NCBI GenBank assembly: GCA_016110215.1
Contig: JADWQD010000001.1
Coordinates: 372,001-436,000 of the forward strand
Origin: Capronia americana
Lineage: Eukaryota; Ascomycota; Eurotiomycetes; Chaetothyriales; Herpotrichiellaceae
Direction of reading: 5' to 3'
Length of the DNA: 64,000 nucleotides
Below are positions 23,349 through 33,616 of this stretch, piece by piece. Under the pieces are notes generated by a model. It was given only the letters and a program-made list of their open reading frames with translations, was not told the DNA's origin and did no database searches. Both the position numbers and the translations under genes were made by a program. Position 1 is the first letter of the stretch. Each line of letters begins with the position of its first letter.

Positions 23349-24108
23349 CTACGAGGATGAGTGTGGTTGCTTTTGGACGACACATTGCCAACCTAGACCC
23401 GATCCGGTCCCGGCATGTGAGCACTTGCAAGAGGATGCGGACAGGGGAGGCTTTGTCGGCGCGGGAGAAATAGCAAGCGAGCAAGCCACGTGGAGACGAC
23501 CCCGCATCTTGTACTCCGTAGAGCTCTGAAATACGAGTCTAATCAACTCAGCTCGAATAGGGCCGTGGTACATTGGCGGCAAGATCTCAAGCACGAAAGG
23601 GATGCTTTCCCCCCGAACGCGCCAAGCTGCCCGGTAGGACAGCTTGTATTTCACGTCAAATTCTATCCCGACGGCAGCCATCTTATCACAAATTCTGGTC
23701 CATTCCGGGTTGGGCGGGTCCCCGATGAGCATAAAGTGATGGAATCTGAGTAGATGCGAGTGAGGCTGAGCCGAAGTTGAGCCTGAGTTTGAGCGGCGAG
23801 GTGACAGAAGCTTCACGGCACGTCGGTGAGAAGATGAGCGTGTCTTCGTGATTATGGAATATAGAGTATCTGGTTCCGATGGACAGAGAACTAGATCTGA
23901 GCTTGACGCCAGCTGAGGTTTTGGCGCGGCTGAACACAAACCCATCTCCTTTGACACTGTCGAAATAGAAGTCCGCAAACGTGTTCCCGGTCGAAAATTT
24001 GACCCAGGAGAGAGCCTCTATATCTATCGATATCCAAAACCCCCCCGAATAAGAGAGTGGAACTTGGCCCTGAGTCGAAATTAACGTAAGAAGTGAACTG
24101 GTTGTCAT
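23349..24108 (-). pseudogene. Possible hypothetical gene, frame-broken
   Basis: A minus-strand frame from ATG 24108 to stop 23686 (140 codons) overlaps a second one (23978-23349) with plausible protein composition (ICDKMAAVGIEFDVKYKLSY) but lacking its own good start. No intron with proper signals joins them. Either a frameshifted gene or an unresolved two-exon gene. No family recognised. Confidence 0.3.
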
Positions 24109-24423
24109 TGAACCAGTTGCTAGCCGTGGTTGTCGAGGTAGAGGTTATTCCGGAGTACTAGACTCTTTTATTGGGGTAACATGGACTGAATACAACTCAC
24201 AGAGTGTGTGCAAGACGAAGAAACATCCCCTGGAAACTAGGGCCTTACCTACAACTTATAGTACTCAGACATTCTTGAAGTGAGGAGGGCAAACCGTCAT
24301 GTCGGTACGAAGTCCTCCCCAGCTAACTGAAGAAAATCCCCCAGGTGCTACCAGTAGATAGCGCGAATGGAGAGTCGATGGAGAGTCTGTTCTGATGTCA
24401 TGGAGGCGGACATCATGATGCTC

Positions 24424-24455
24424 AACCTCTACCTCTACCTCTACCTCTACCTCTC
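24424..24455. repeat. CTCTAC hexanucleotide microsatellite
   Basis: About five tandem copies of a hexamer, CTCTAC on the plus strand, just downstream of the TauD-type dioxygenase. A second hexamer run (GTCTAT-like) lies near 24568-24598. Confidence 0.85.
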
Positions 24456-24593
24456 CCTCGCGAGACTCGGCCAACTCACGCAATTCGACCTCCGAAGCCT
24501 CGGCTTTCGATACGTTCGAAAGCCTATCCTTCTACCTGCATCGTTCCGAGACATGTTTAATGTCTTTGTGGATGTCTATGTCTATGTCCATGT

Positions 24594-26153
24594 CTACTTC
24601 GGAATCCCCAAAGCCTCCCGTCTAGATACAGACTTGGGATCGAAATACGGGCGTTCCCCAAGACTCACAACCCGATTCCCCTGCCTCTTCCCATCATAGT
24701 CGTTCGTGGCCGTGTGGAAGACGGACCGATTATCCCAGACCGCCAGATCGTTCTCACCCCACCGGAAGCGCACCTGCAGGTCGTGGTTGTCGGTGATGAG
24801 TTGGAGGAAATACGCCTTGAGAATGTCCGACTCGCGTGGCGTCACGTCGTCGATCCAGCCGTGCTCGATCTGGTGGCCGGCGCCGAAGAGCGATTTCCAG
24901 CCCGTGACGGGGTTGGTGCGCACGACGGGACTAGGGTGGCGTAAGCGTTAGTGGGAGGGGGGGACAAAGACGCGAAGAGGGACGTGAAAATTGGTGACCA
25001 TTTTCGCTGGCTTGTAAAATCCTGCTCAAAACGCACTGGAAGCGAAGGACGATCAAAACTTACTGCGATGCCGTGAAGTCGAGGCCAGTGTTCTCGGGCG
25101 CGCCGCGGTCCTGCTCGATGAGGTCCTCGCCAAACTCCTTCGCGATTTTGACAAAGTTGGGTTGGTGGTGCGTGGCCGTCAGGTTCTCGGCCAATTTCTG
25201 GAACGAGGGGGAGAGACGGTCGTAGAGTTCGTAGCCCGAGGCCCAGAGTGTATCGCCGCCAGCGTCTTCGGGGTTTTTGATGATTTTGAGGATGGCGTAG
25301 TCCGAGGGGATGCGTTCAAAGGTGATGCTAGGGACGTTAATAAAGAGGTAAGGTCGGAGAAAGGCGAGTAGCAACTAGTGGAGATCCCATTACTTACTCG
25401 GCATGCCAGCCTTGACTGGCCAGGAGCTTCGATTGGGCCGAGAAGCGATCTTGGTAGAACTTGCGGTTTTGCTAATACGGGAGGACATTTGTCGTTAGTA
25501 CCGGGTAAGACGTAGCCACACGCTGAGTGACTTGGGACTGTAGCGCAGACGTACCTCGGAGGAAATGATGGAAACTTCGTCGTCGAGTTTGCCGTTCTCG
25601 TCGACCGCGATGCCGCGCTTGCTGTTGCTTAGAGCATGACGATGGAGCTGTGCCGTGCCGTGCAGTGTCAGGGAGATTGCCCGTTCTGTCCCGCAACGGA
25701 AGGTGAGAAGGGATCACCGTACCTTGGAAGTCTCAGGCTTGCCGGTGAGTTCGCCGAGCTTGGTGCCCAAGATCTTTTGGTCTTCGATATTCAAGTCTTG
25801 GTTGCGGAAGAAGACGACGCCACGTTGGGAGACTGCAGAGCCGGAAGGCGTCAGCACCCATACTCGATACTGCTCTATCCCTTGGTGGACAAGGGATTGG
25901 AATCCCACTCTTAATACGTACCGGTGATGGCCAGATCGCGGATCTTCCGGTCGTCATGCAAGATGTCGCTGATCTGCAGGTCTGGAAACTCCCGTCCAAT
26001 CACCTTGGTCACGTCGAAGGATTTGTACTCGTCCAGGGAGCCGGAGTACTTGAGCGGTTCTTTGAGCGCGCTTTGAGCGGCCACCTTTTTGACGTGGATG
26101 GGGCCGGTGCTCGTATGGGAGACGAGATCGACGTCCGCTGCAGGAGGAGCCAT
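24594..26153 (-). CDS. TauD/TfdA-family 2-oxoglutarate dioxygenase (JLP1-like sulfonate dioxygenase)
   Basis: Six exons on minus: 26153-25922, 25832-25723, 25617-25555, 25471-25398, 25327-25064, 24930-24594; 359 aa. The iron ligands are visible as H158-x-D160 (WHADITFE; the Asp codon is rebuilt across an intron) and a distal His near 320 (SVFHTATNDY). The 2-oxoglutarate Arg region is R334-x(n)-GERP. The family couples 2-oxoglutarate decarboxylation to hydroxylation of taurine or other sulfonates, releasing sulfite as a sulfur source; yeast JLP1 is the fungal example. The acceptor of exon 3 was fixed by phase and is the least certain junction. A Dal5-family permease follows upstream in the same orientation. 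Confidence 0.87.
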
Positions 26154-27343
26154 GGCTGCTTGTGTTGATGACCTTCACGTATGTGTTATGGTTGCTTGGT
26201 GACCTTGTGAAACGGCGAGAGGAGGCTGCTGGCTGTGAAAAGGAAGGAACACAAATGAAATACACGCGGCTCCCCTGGTTGATATACACATGGACTTGCA
26301 GTAAGGCAGTACCTGAAACCCCTGAAGTCTCTGTCGTTGCCTCGCTCTCGACGCAGGCCGTCAGTGCCGGTATCCGACCTGGCCAGTCATGGTATCCCTC
26401 GCAAGCTCTACCAAGATGAAAGAGGAGTTCATGACTGATGGAATGAATAACGTGCTGTGTCGTGATATGTTGGAGTGTTGTTATCATTTCGCTTGTCGCC
26501 AATGCTCGCGTGTATGTACGTGCCGAATTCGAGCTCAGCGAACGGGTTTAGTGAACTCTATGCAATCCAGAGTTCGTGGGAAGCCGTTTACACCATCTGG
26601 GATCCCATGGCGACATTGTCGTCGACATTGGCTGTTCACACCATCTGGGATTCCATGGCGCCATATCGTCGACTTTGTAGATCTGCAAACCGAACACAGA
26701 AGGTCGTTCTACTGGTTGAGCATCTCGTCAGAGAAGCTGGAGATTGCACCACCGCCATCAGCAAAGCCAGAATCGATGCTTGTGATGGTGCAATGTTGTG
26801 GGATTGTGGTGTTTCGCGGGGATTCGCCGGCCGGACACATGGTCGATCGTGGTCGAGACATGTGCATGAGATGGTCAATCAGTTGGCTACAGTCGGCCGA
26901 TAACGAACATGTGGGCGGGGGAACTGAGTTGTCGTTGGGAGGCGACGAATCATCGGTGATATGAAGGGGATTTCGTATCTTGCTGGATGATTATTGGCTT
27001 CAGATGGCGCTTGTTCTTCGCCAAGGGGGTCCCCTGTTGGTGCTGTCAACACTGCAAATTGCGTGATGAACTGTTGTGCCAACACAGTGAAACAAAGAAC
27101 AAGAACAACGCCATCAAAGAGGCAGTAGCTCGCTCGAGTAGGTTATGCATTTCGAAGTTCTGCTCTGTAGTTCTTCTGCATATCTACATCCATCGGTTTC
27201 TGCTCTATCATGTTCTAAGTAACCGGATCTAACCATCCCGCCTTGTGGTGCACTGCTAGCTCTTGTACCGTCGTGCGTATCCTCGTGCTCCAACTCGGTT
27301 CTTGTGTTTTATGTGCAATCTGGCCGCTGGCGAACCTTCCTGT
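26154..27343. other. Intergenic region upstream of the dioxygenase gene
   Basis: About 1.2 kb between two same-strand genes: the dioxygenase promoter and the permease 3' end. A plus-strand frame at 26475-26903 crosses a tandem repeat and shows no domain; I do not call it. Confidence 0.4.
26590..26673. repeat. Imperfect 48-bp tandem duplication
   Basis: ACACCATCTGGGAT begins at 26590 and again at 26638, each followed by a similar CCATGGCG...GTCGAC stretch. Two copies with scattered mismatches. Confidence 0.75.
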
Positions 27344-29441
27344 TTAGCTGGCGAAGCGGAAGTCTAGACGCTTGTTGCCCTTGTCGGTCGTCGTTGCGAG
27401 ATACTCGGCTCGCTGCTCCTCTGTCATAGCGTTCCACACTCTCTCCCTGCGCTTGTTCCGCACAACGTAGTAGACCTTAGCAAAGACGTATATACCAACG
27501 TTCAAGGCGCAGATTGAAACAAGTACACGATTTCCGCGGCGATAGCGTGGTCGATCATCTAATGGAGACGGTGAGTCGGCGCAGCGAGGGAATCGCTCAG
27601 ACAAATGGCTTACCTTGACGGTATATGTTACTTGCAATAATACCACCCGCCTGACAACACATGTTGTACATGGCAGCACTCACAGTCCGGCTTCGCACCG
27701 AGTTCGAATTCCTCGAGTTCCATCCCACCTGGACTGCGTGGGTGCTGGGATAGGAAAGGAGCACAGTCATGACGCCAAATGCTGACCACTTAGGAATCGA
27801 GTTGATGTCGACGGCGTAGATGTAAGAGAGGAACGGCAGACCCCATAACTGCGCGAGTAAACCCCAGATCCAGAGCTGCCCTGATATCTCGGCGAGATAG
27901 GTGAAGGTCAACATCGTGATTATGTGCCCGACGGTCGACGGTATGACCAACAAGTTCGTCTTGATGGTGCCGAAACCTAATCCTTTCAAAGTAAGGGTCA
28001 AGTATTGAGTAGGCGTCGCTAAAAGGTTAGCAGGATGCTGTAGATTGGGACAAGTAGGGACTCACTCATCGGGATCTGGAAGGTCAGTCCGATCAAGTAC
28101 AATGGCCATAGATCGTAGTCCGTCAAGCTCTGCCAGAGCAGCTTGGGAGTAATCGGCTGCCTGTTGTGCATAGTACTCTTGCTTGGATCTTCTCTGATGA
28201 TTCGGTTGACCATGATGACTTCTTCCCTGTGATACTGTAAGCCAAATCGTGTCACGGTGCGTGCATCCGCTTCAAGACTTACCGTTCAGTGAACCATCCT
28301 TTCTTACCTCGTGCCCAGTTGGCAGTTTGGGTGGGACTAGGAGGCATCAAGACAAACGCAAGCAAGCCAAGGGCTAATGTCAAAAGTCCCTTGGGAGGGT
28401 TAGCTCGAATTCTAAGAAACCGGGCAGATAAATCCTCACCTCAATGAGGAACAACCACCTTGTCGACTGTTAGCGTTCAAGAACTGTATTCGATGCTTCT
28501 GAGGAAGACTCACCTCCATCCAGCGTAGCCAAGGTGTCCTCGGAGATCAAGCAGGCCAGCCCCCAAAAAGCTTGCAATAATGTCGGCGATTGACATTGCC
28601 GTCCACCAGAATCCCAGCCTGAGTGAAAGCTCGCCATGCTTGTAGAAGTATGAGAGATAGAGGATCATCTGAAAGAATGTCAATTCGTGCTCGCGAAACG
28701 GAAGGAGGGAAATACGTCAGGAATGAAGCCCCCCTGCAACAGCGCGAGCAAAGCTCTGCAAGCAAGAAAGCTGGTCCGACCAGAGAGCCAAAACTGCGAA
28801 CCTGCGACTATAGACCACAGGACCATTTGAGTGGGTATCCAGCGGTCAGGGCCCATCCATTTGGAGACCAGCTGAGAGGGCAGCTCCGCGCAAAGGAAGC
28901 TGAGTTTGAAGACAGTGTTTCCCCAGTTGTAATCTAGATGTCGTCAGTATACGAAGCGTCCCACGAGGTGCGGTCGCATACCGTTGGTGTTCATTCCCAG
29001 ATCTTCAAGAAAGTTGTCCGTCACGGCCTGAGTCAAGTTGGATCTGTCCAGCTCCAAAGACATGAACATGACGCAGGCAAAGATCATGATCCGCCAATCG
29101 ATCTTGCGGATGATGGCATACTCTTCGCGCCATGTCCACCTTGCGGAAGGATCAAATCGATGCAAGTTCTCCCAGTCAGCGCGTGGCTGATAGTGTTTGG
29201 CCGTTTCCGGATCGTCGAAGACAGAAGGGAGCGTTGCGATGGCATCGGCGTCATATCCTTTGCCCCTCTGCCACCAGAACTTCCTTTCGTTGGCAGGGAC
29301 ACCAAGGTTGAGATTATCAACAGCTGCACTGCTCAGCAGAATACCCTCCTTTGAGTCAGAGGGACTGCTGTTCAACCCGTCACCTTTCACGACTATGTCG
29401 TCCTTCTCCACCTGGATAGCTCGAGTCAGAACAGTGGCCAT
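27344..29441 (-). CDS. MFS anion:cation symporter, Dal5/allantoate permease family
   Basis: Eight exons on minus: 29441-28982, 28933-28716, 28668-28514, 28458-28440, 28389-28283, 28226-28066, 28018-27614, 27558-27344; 579 aa. The long hydrophilic N-terminus ends in RKIDWRIMIFACVMFMSLELDRSNLTQA, the diagnostic first-TM region of this family. MGPDRWIPTQM and an RxILGxxEGGFIP-equivalent segment (LLALLQGGFIPD) follow. Family members carry allantoate, nicotinate, cysteine, biotin or other organic anions. Its position next to a JLP1-like dioxygenase suggests uptake of a sulfonate or other organosulfur compound (inference). Exon 4 is a 19-nt microexon (RWLFLIE region), supported by phase on both sides. 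Confidence 0.88.
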
Positions 29442-30490
29442 TGCTCAAGATTCAGCTTGTGAAAAGTTGTAGTGATCCCGTCTGATGTTGCCAGGTCCAC
29501 GGATATTTAAACAAGTGGAGGAAATATCTGTGCTGAAGTCCGAGTAAGGGCTTGCACAGGGAAGCTGATCTTGGCCATATCGCGACATCCCAGCTATACA
29601 TCTTGCAATGCCGCTCGCTGCCTCGCCGTGGCACGACATCTCGTGGGATGATTTCGTGATGACGACTTGCTGTTGGGTCTAAACTTGCAACAGTTAGGTT
29701 GCTACAAAGCTGGGCACTTGCATCTCGCGTGTAATCGTGGTGCAGAGATCCAGAACGGAGGTGGGAACCCAGGCACAATCGTCTGATTGACACGCTCCGG
29801 ACCAGGTAGGGGCAATGGCATTGGTAGAAGATCCTCAGTTCCCAAGACAATGGGCAAGGGATCTGTCTGGACCCGGGATGACGCCATTCGGGGCTCTGAT
29901 TCGTCTGCATGGTCCTTGGGGTCGACCTCCCAAGTACCTAACCATTCCACATGCGAGGAACTTGACTTCGAGAGAAACAGCAGCGATAACGAGATGCAGA
30001 CTTTTACCGACGTCCAATAGGTGTTATGGAGTAGGAGGAAGAGCGAGAAGACTGCAATTGCGGACTTGGTTTTCTGCGTCGCAACGATCAGTAGTCCACG
30101 GTATTTCTTGGCGTGAACCTTTCGCTGCAGCGTGCAGGTTGTAGCAGTTTCGAGGTGTTTGCTCAGAGGAGAAAATCGCAAAAATGTGGCGGGATGTCGC
30201 TTGTCGACAGGACGGCCCAGACCCGCCATTTGTCGAGGCTTCATGGCCTCGAACATGGCGACAGTACTCGTGGCGATATCTCGATCTCGAGTTCGATGAT
30301 ATCCCCTCAAGCATGGCATCGATAGACGACAACGAATGAATCCTCCCCATCAACTGACATGGCCTCTGACGGATCCGTGCCTTCGAATGAGGCCAAAGTA
30401 GACAGCAAGTGACTCGACAGAGATAATTTTGGGACCCAGACCACCTAGGTGAAATCCCTCCAGTCATAACATTTCTTTCTAGATCATCGA
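29442..30490. other. Intergenic region
   Basis: About 1.05 kb upstream of the permease and downstream of guanine deaminase. Several overlapping minus-strand frames (for example 29702-30319) have no recognisable domain and cannot all be real; none is called. Confidence 0.35.
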
Positions 30491-31960
30491 TCACCGATAA
30501 CCAGCCCCATAGGTGTCTTTTTTCATCTGACCACCAACCCAGACTCTTCTCAAATTTCTGTCGTCTCCGGACATGACCCATTTCTGCCATACTGTGCTGA
30601 TCGCGTCGAGACTCTTGTCGCCAGACTCATCAATTGTAGTGGTGTGCATAGCATCGAAGTTATCATGCGGACCGCTATAGGGATCTTGCATGTCCACCAA
30701 AATCGCATCGAATTGTTTGCCAACTTCAAATGAGCCGACTCTTTCCTGCATTCCCAGGACATTCGCCCCGCCCAGGGTCGCCATATAGAACACCTCTTCC
30801 AAACCTAATCGCTTTTCCTTTCCTTCCGATAGCATCTCTCGTGCATTGCCGACAATCAACGCTTGGCGCATTACGTCCATGATGCTACAGGAGAACCCGC
30901 CGCCGGAGTCAGTTCCAAGTCCGACTTTAGTTATGCCCTCGGAAAGAAATTTTCGGACCGGAGCAGCCATGAAACCACCTCCAACGGTGACGTTTGAGAT
31001 CGGGCAGTGCGCTATGCCGCAATTTCTCTGCTTGATTTTCGCCAGATCATCGTCACTGAGAAGTGTACAGTGAGCAAGCACCGAGTTGCTGTCGAGCAGC
31101 CCGTAGTACTCGTACAGATCTGCCTCGCAGGCGAACTTTTCGTATTGCTTTAGTGTGGCATCGATTTCTTGTTTTGCTTCACAAAAGTGTGTCTGGTTCG
31201 GAATTCCCTTGCCTACGCCATAAGCATGTTCGTGCTCTTTTGCCAACTTCCCTAGCCCAGTAAGTAGCTCCGGCGTACAACTGATTGCAAATCTCGGAGT
31301 GAGGACGGGCCTGACGAAGGTGCCATTCTCATCAACGGCTCGACAATGTCGAATCAACTCTTCTGTCCCCGCCTCAGCATCGGCGGTTTCCTCTCTGTAA
31401 TACTTTGGGTTCGTTTCTGGGTGGTCCATACATGTCTTGCCGACAAATGCCCGCTGGCCCATCTGCAGACATACATCCGCTAGGACCTTCGTCGCCTCGG
31501 TGTGGAGACTGGCGAAGTAGCACGCAGTCGTGATCCCTTGGCGGAGCCCCATATGTACGCATCTTGTGTAAATTTCGGTGGCATACGCCTTATCGCTGAA
31601 TCTTGCTTCATGCGGAAATGTAACTTGGTCAAGCCAGTCAAGGATGTGCAGGCCTTGACCGAGGCCACGCATTGAGAATTGAGGCGCATGGACATGCGTG
31701 TCAATAAACCCTGGCACAATGAACTGATGAGGTTTTAGTACTGTGACAGATATCTGGGCGTCGGGTTGCTTGAGTAACATCGGGATCACATCCTGAAGGT
31801 CTTGGCCATCCTCCAGCGAAAAACGTGGAGTGATCAGACTTATACTGCCCTTCTTGTCAACGACGATAATCGTATCTTGAAGGATCTCGACCTGAGAAGG
31901 CGCGACTGAATGTATAAGCGTGCCATAGTAGGCGAACGGCCCGTCAGACTGACGCGACAT
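30491..31960 (-). CDS. Guanine deaminase
   Basis: A single exon of 489 aa from ATG 31960; an upstream in-frame GTG was not used. Amidohydrolase motifs of guanine deaminase are all present: PGFIDTHVHAPQF with the HxH zinc ligands (His89, His91), MRGLGQGLHILDWLDQ, TPRFAISCTPELL, QTHFCE, LAHCTLL, and GLGTDSGGG with the catalytic Asp. The enzyme turns guanine into xanthine and ammonia in purine salvage and nitrogen scavenging, in the cytosol. QTHFCE replaces the more usual QTHLSE. The gene stands alone, about 1 kb upstream of the Dal5-type permease. Confidence 0.95.
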   Translation of the reverse strand: MSRQSDGPFAYYGTLIHSVAPSQVEILQDTIIVVDKKGSISLITPRFSLEDGQDLQDVIPMLLKQPDAQISVTVLKPHQFIVPGFIDTHVHAPQFSMRGLGQGLHILDWLDQVTFPHEARFSDKAYATEIYTRCVHMGLRQGITTACYFASLHTEATKVLADVCLQMGQRAFVGKTCMDHPETNPKYYREETADAEAGTEELIRHCRAVDENGTFVRPVLTPRFAISCTPELLTGLGKLAKEHEHAYGVGKGIPNQTHFCEAKQEIDATLKQYEKFACEADLYEYYGLLDSNSVLAHCTLLSDDDLAKIKQRNCGIAHCPISNVTVGGGFMAAPVRKFLSEGITKVGLGTDSGGGFSCSIMDVMRQALIVGNAREMLSEGKEKRLGLEEVFYMATLGGANVLGMQERVGSFEVGKQFDAILVDMQDPYSGPHDNFDAMHTTTIDESGDKSLDAISTVWQKWVMSGDDRNLRRVWVGGQMKKDTYGAGYR

Positions 31961-32303
31961 TGGACCTGCCGGGAAGCACGGTGCCAGTGATAGACCCGTA
32001 CTGGACACTTAATGGAAAGATGAAGATGGCGTTGTCATACTTCCAGCCCGCAGTCATTCGCCTCTGTGACCTCTACAGTGAACCATTAGAGCGCAGAGGA
32101 CAAGCATACGAAGCGGATATGAAATTGATATGAAATAAATGTGAGGCCAGGGTGACTCACGCGAGGATCGGCGTTTAAGGCGGCAAATGTCCGATTCGTC
32201 GGAAATAAGTGGAAACGCATACCCAATCACGCCAAGGCTCCGAGTTCGCAATACAGACAATTTCCGCCTCAAAAGGCCAGCTGCGCCTGCCCTTCCCTCA
32301 CGC
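31961..32303. other. Intergenic region
   Basis: A 343-bp gap between two minus-strand genes, likely the guanine deaminase promoter. No supported feature. Confidence 0.35.
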
Positions 32304-33059
32304 TCAGGCATATGCAGCGTCATAATCCTCATTCTCGAATGGATCATTCTGAAACCTCGCATGCGGCGGCTCATATTCCTCCTCACCCTCATCGACGTCA
32401 AAGTCCCCATCTTGCAAGTCAAAATCATGCTCCAGGTCATCGCCCTCGTGCGCATGGCCCGCTGCATGGTGCTCGAGCATATGTAGGTTTTGAGCATGCT
32501 CCTGATCCGCGTCTTCCTGCGCCCTCCGCGCCACGTCTTCATCTGTTTCTTGCGGTTCGTCGTGCTGGAACTGTTCGTGGGGATTGTGGGAGTAGAAATG
32601 CGGGTCGTCAATAGAGGGGGCTGGGTCGTCGTGGTCGTTGAAGGTATGCTCATCGGACTCCTCAAATGGTGGCGGCCGGTTGTGCGGATCCATCTTGAAC
32701 CGTCCCGGGTCCGGGGTGCCTAATCCTCCAGTATGTGGAGGCAATCTGTTGCCTATCGGGGGCAGTCGCTGGTTGAGTGGTACATCAGCCTCGTTTCGCG
32801 AATCCTGTGGCTGCACATGGCTCCCTTGTGCAAGGCTCGCTTCGTGCGGTTGCATGGTGGTAGGGTGGTGTGGTTGCATGGTGGTAGGATGGTGTGCTTG
32901 CATAGTGGTAGGGTGGTGTGCTTGCGTGGTGGCCGGTGGGTTGTGCTGCGGCGCGGCGGTGGGGTGCGGTTGTGTGGCAGCCGGCGCATGCTGTCGATGC
33001 GGCGCACCTGAGCTGCCGCTTCCCGCACTGTTGGAATGATGGGCGGGACGAGGGGGCAT
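32304..33059 (-). CDS. His/Pro-rich low-complexity acidic protein
   Basis: A single exon of 251 aa from ATG 33059 (MPPRPAHHSNSAGS). The N-terminal half is His/Pro/Gln-rich with tandem HHPTTMQ units (around residues 45-75); the C-terminal half is strongly acidic (DGDFDVDEGEEEYE). There is no signal peptide, membrane segment or known fold, and the whole chain is probably disordered. Minisatellite-like DNA underlies the repeats. The opposite strand is also open over part of the region because of the repeat, but lacks a good start. Function unknown; metal binding by the His runs is only a possibility. Confidence 0.6.
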   Translation of the reverse strand: MPPRPAHHSNSAGSGSSGAPHRQHAPAATQPHPTAAPQHNPPATTQAHHPTTMQAHHPTTMQPHHPTTMQPHEASLAQGSHVQPQDSRNEADVPLNQRLPPIGNRLPPHTGGLGTPDPGRFKMDPHNRPPPFEESDEHTFNDHDDPAPSIDDPHFYSHNPHEQFQHDEPQETDEDVARRAQEDADQEHAQNLHMLEHHAAGHAHEGDDLEHDFDLQDGDFDVDEGEEEYEPPHARFQNDPFENEDYDAAYA

Positions 33060-33616
33060 GTTGTGGTGCTCTGAGAGGTATGAATGTTGTCCAACGAGTG
33101 ACAAGGCTGTAGTCCTATCAAGGCGATGGACTCCACAGCGTGAGACCAGGTTAAGTGGAAAGTGTAAACAATGACCTGACGCGGAAAGAAGCGGCGAGCG
33201 ATTCAGAGGTATAAACCCTTATATGTAACGAATGCGCCTAGGGATAATATCAGGCATATCGTGGCCAAAGAGCTGACGGCGCCCGGAGCCTCGGATACTC
33301 TGTTCTGGCATCGGTGGCTATCCATTCTTAGGTCCGGACCGCGAAGCCCCAATTCCAGGATACAGCACTGACTAATCTCAAAATGCTGAGTTGCAGGATG
33401 TTCGCTCCCTATTCTTCGATACGATCTTGAGCCAAGGTGAGTGAAGGCTAGAAACGGGTATGACTGCGTTCAGGCCCGAATATGCTGCTCCACAATCCAG
33501 GGCGACTTCTCGTCAGCACAGTATGACCAATCACCTCGTAGTTGCCACAAAAGGAAGTGGGAGGTCCTCGCTAGGATCGCCCCCAGTGGCATGGACGACT
33601 CTCGCTTGACGGACCT
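33060..33616. other. Intergenic region
   Basis: 557 bp between two minus-strand genes: the promoter of the His-rich gene and the 3' flank of the transporter. No gene, RNA or repeat recognised. Confidence 0.35.

Noticed and set aside
24594..26153. Xanthine dioxygenase (XanA-type), given the nearby guanine deaminase
   Set aside because: The WHADITFE and GERPYFDP segments fit the JLP1/taurine branch, and two intergenic regions and a permease lie between the genes.
29702..30590. Overlapping minus-strand open frames of up to 205 codons
   Set aside because: They overlap in different frames, show no domain and no splice partners, and lie where promoter sequence is expected.
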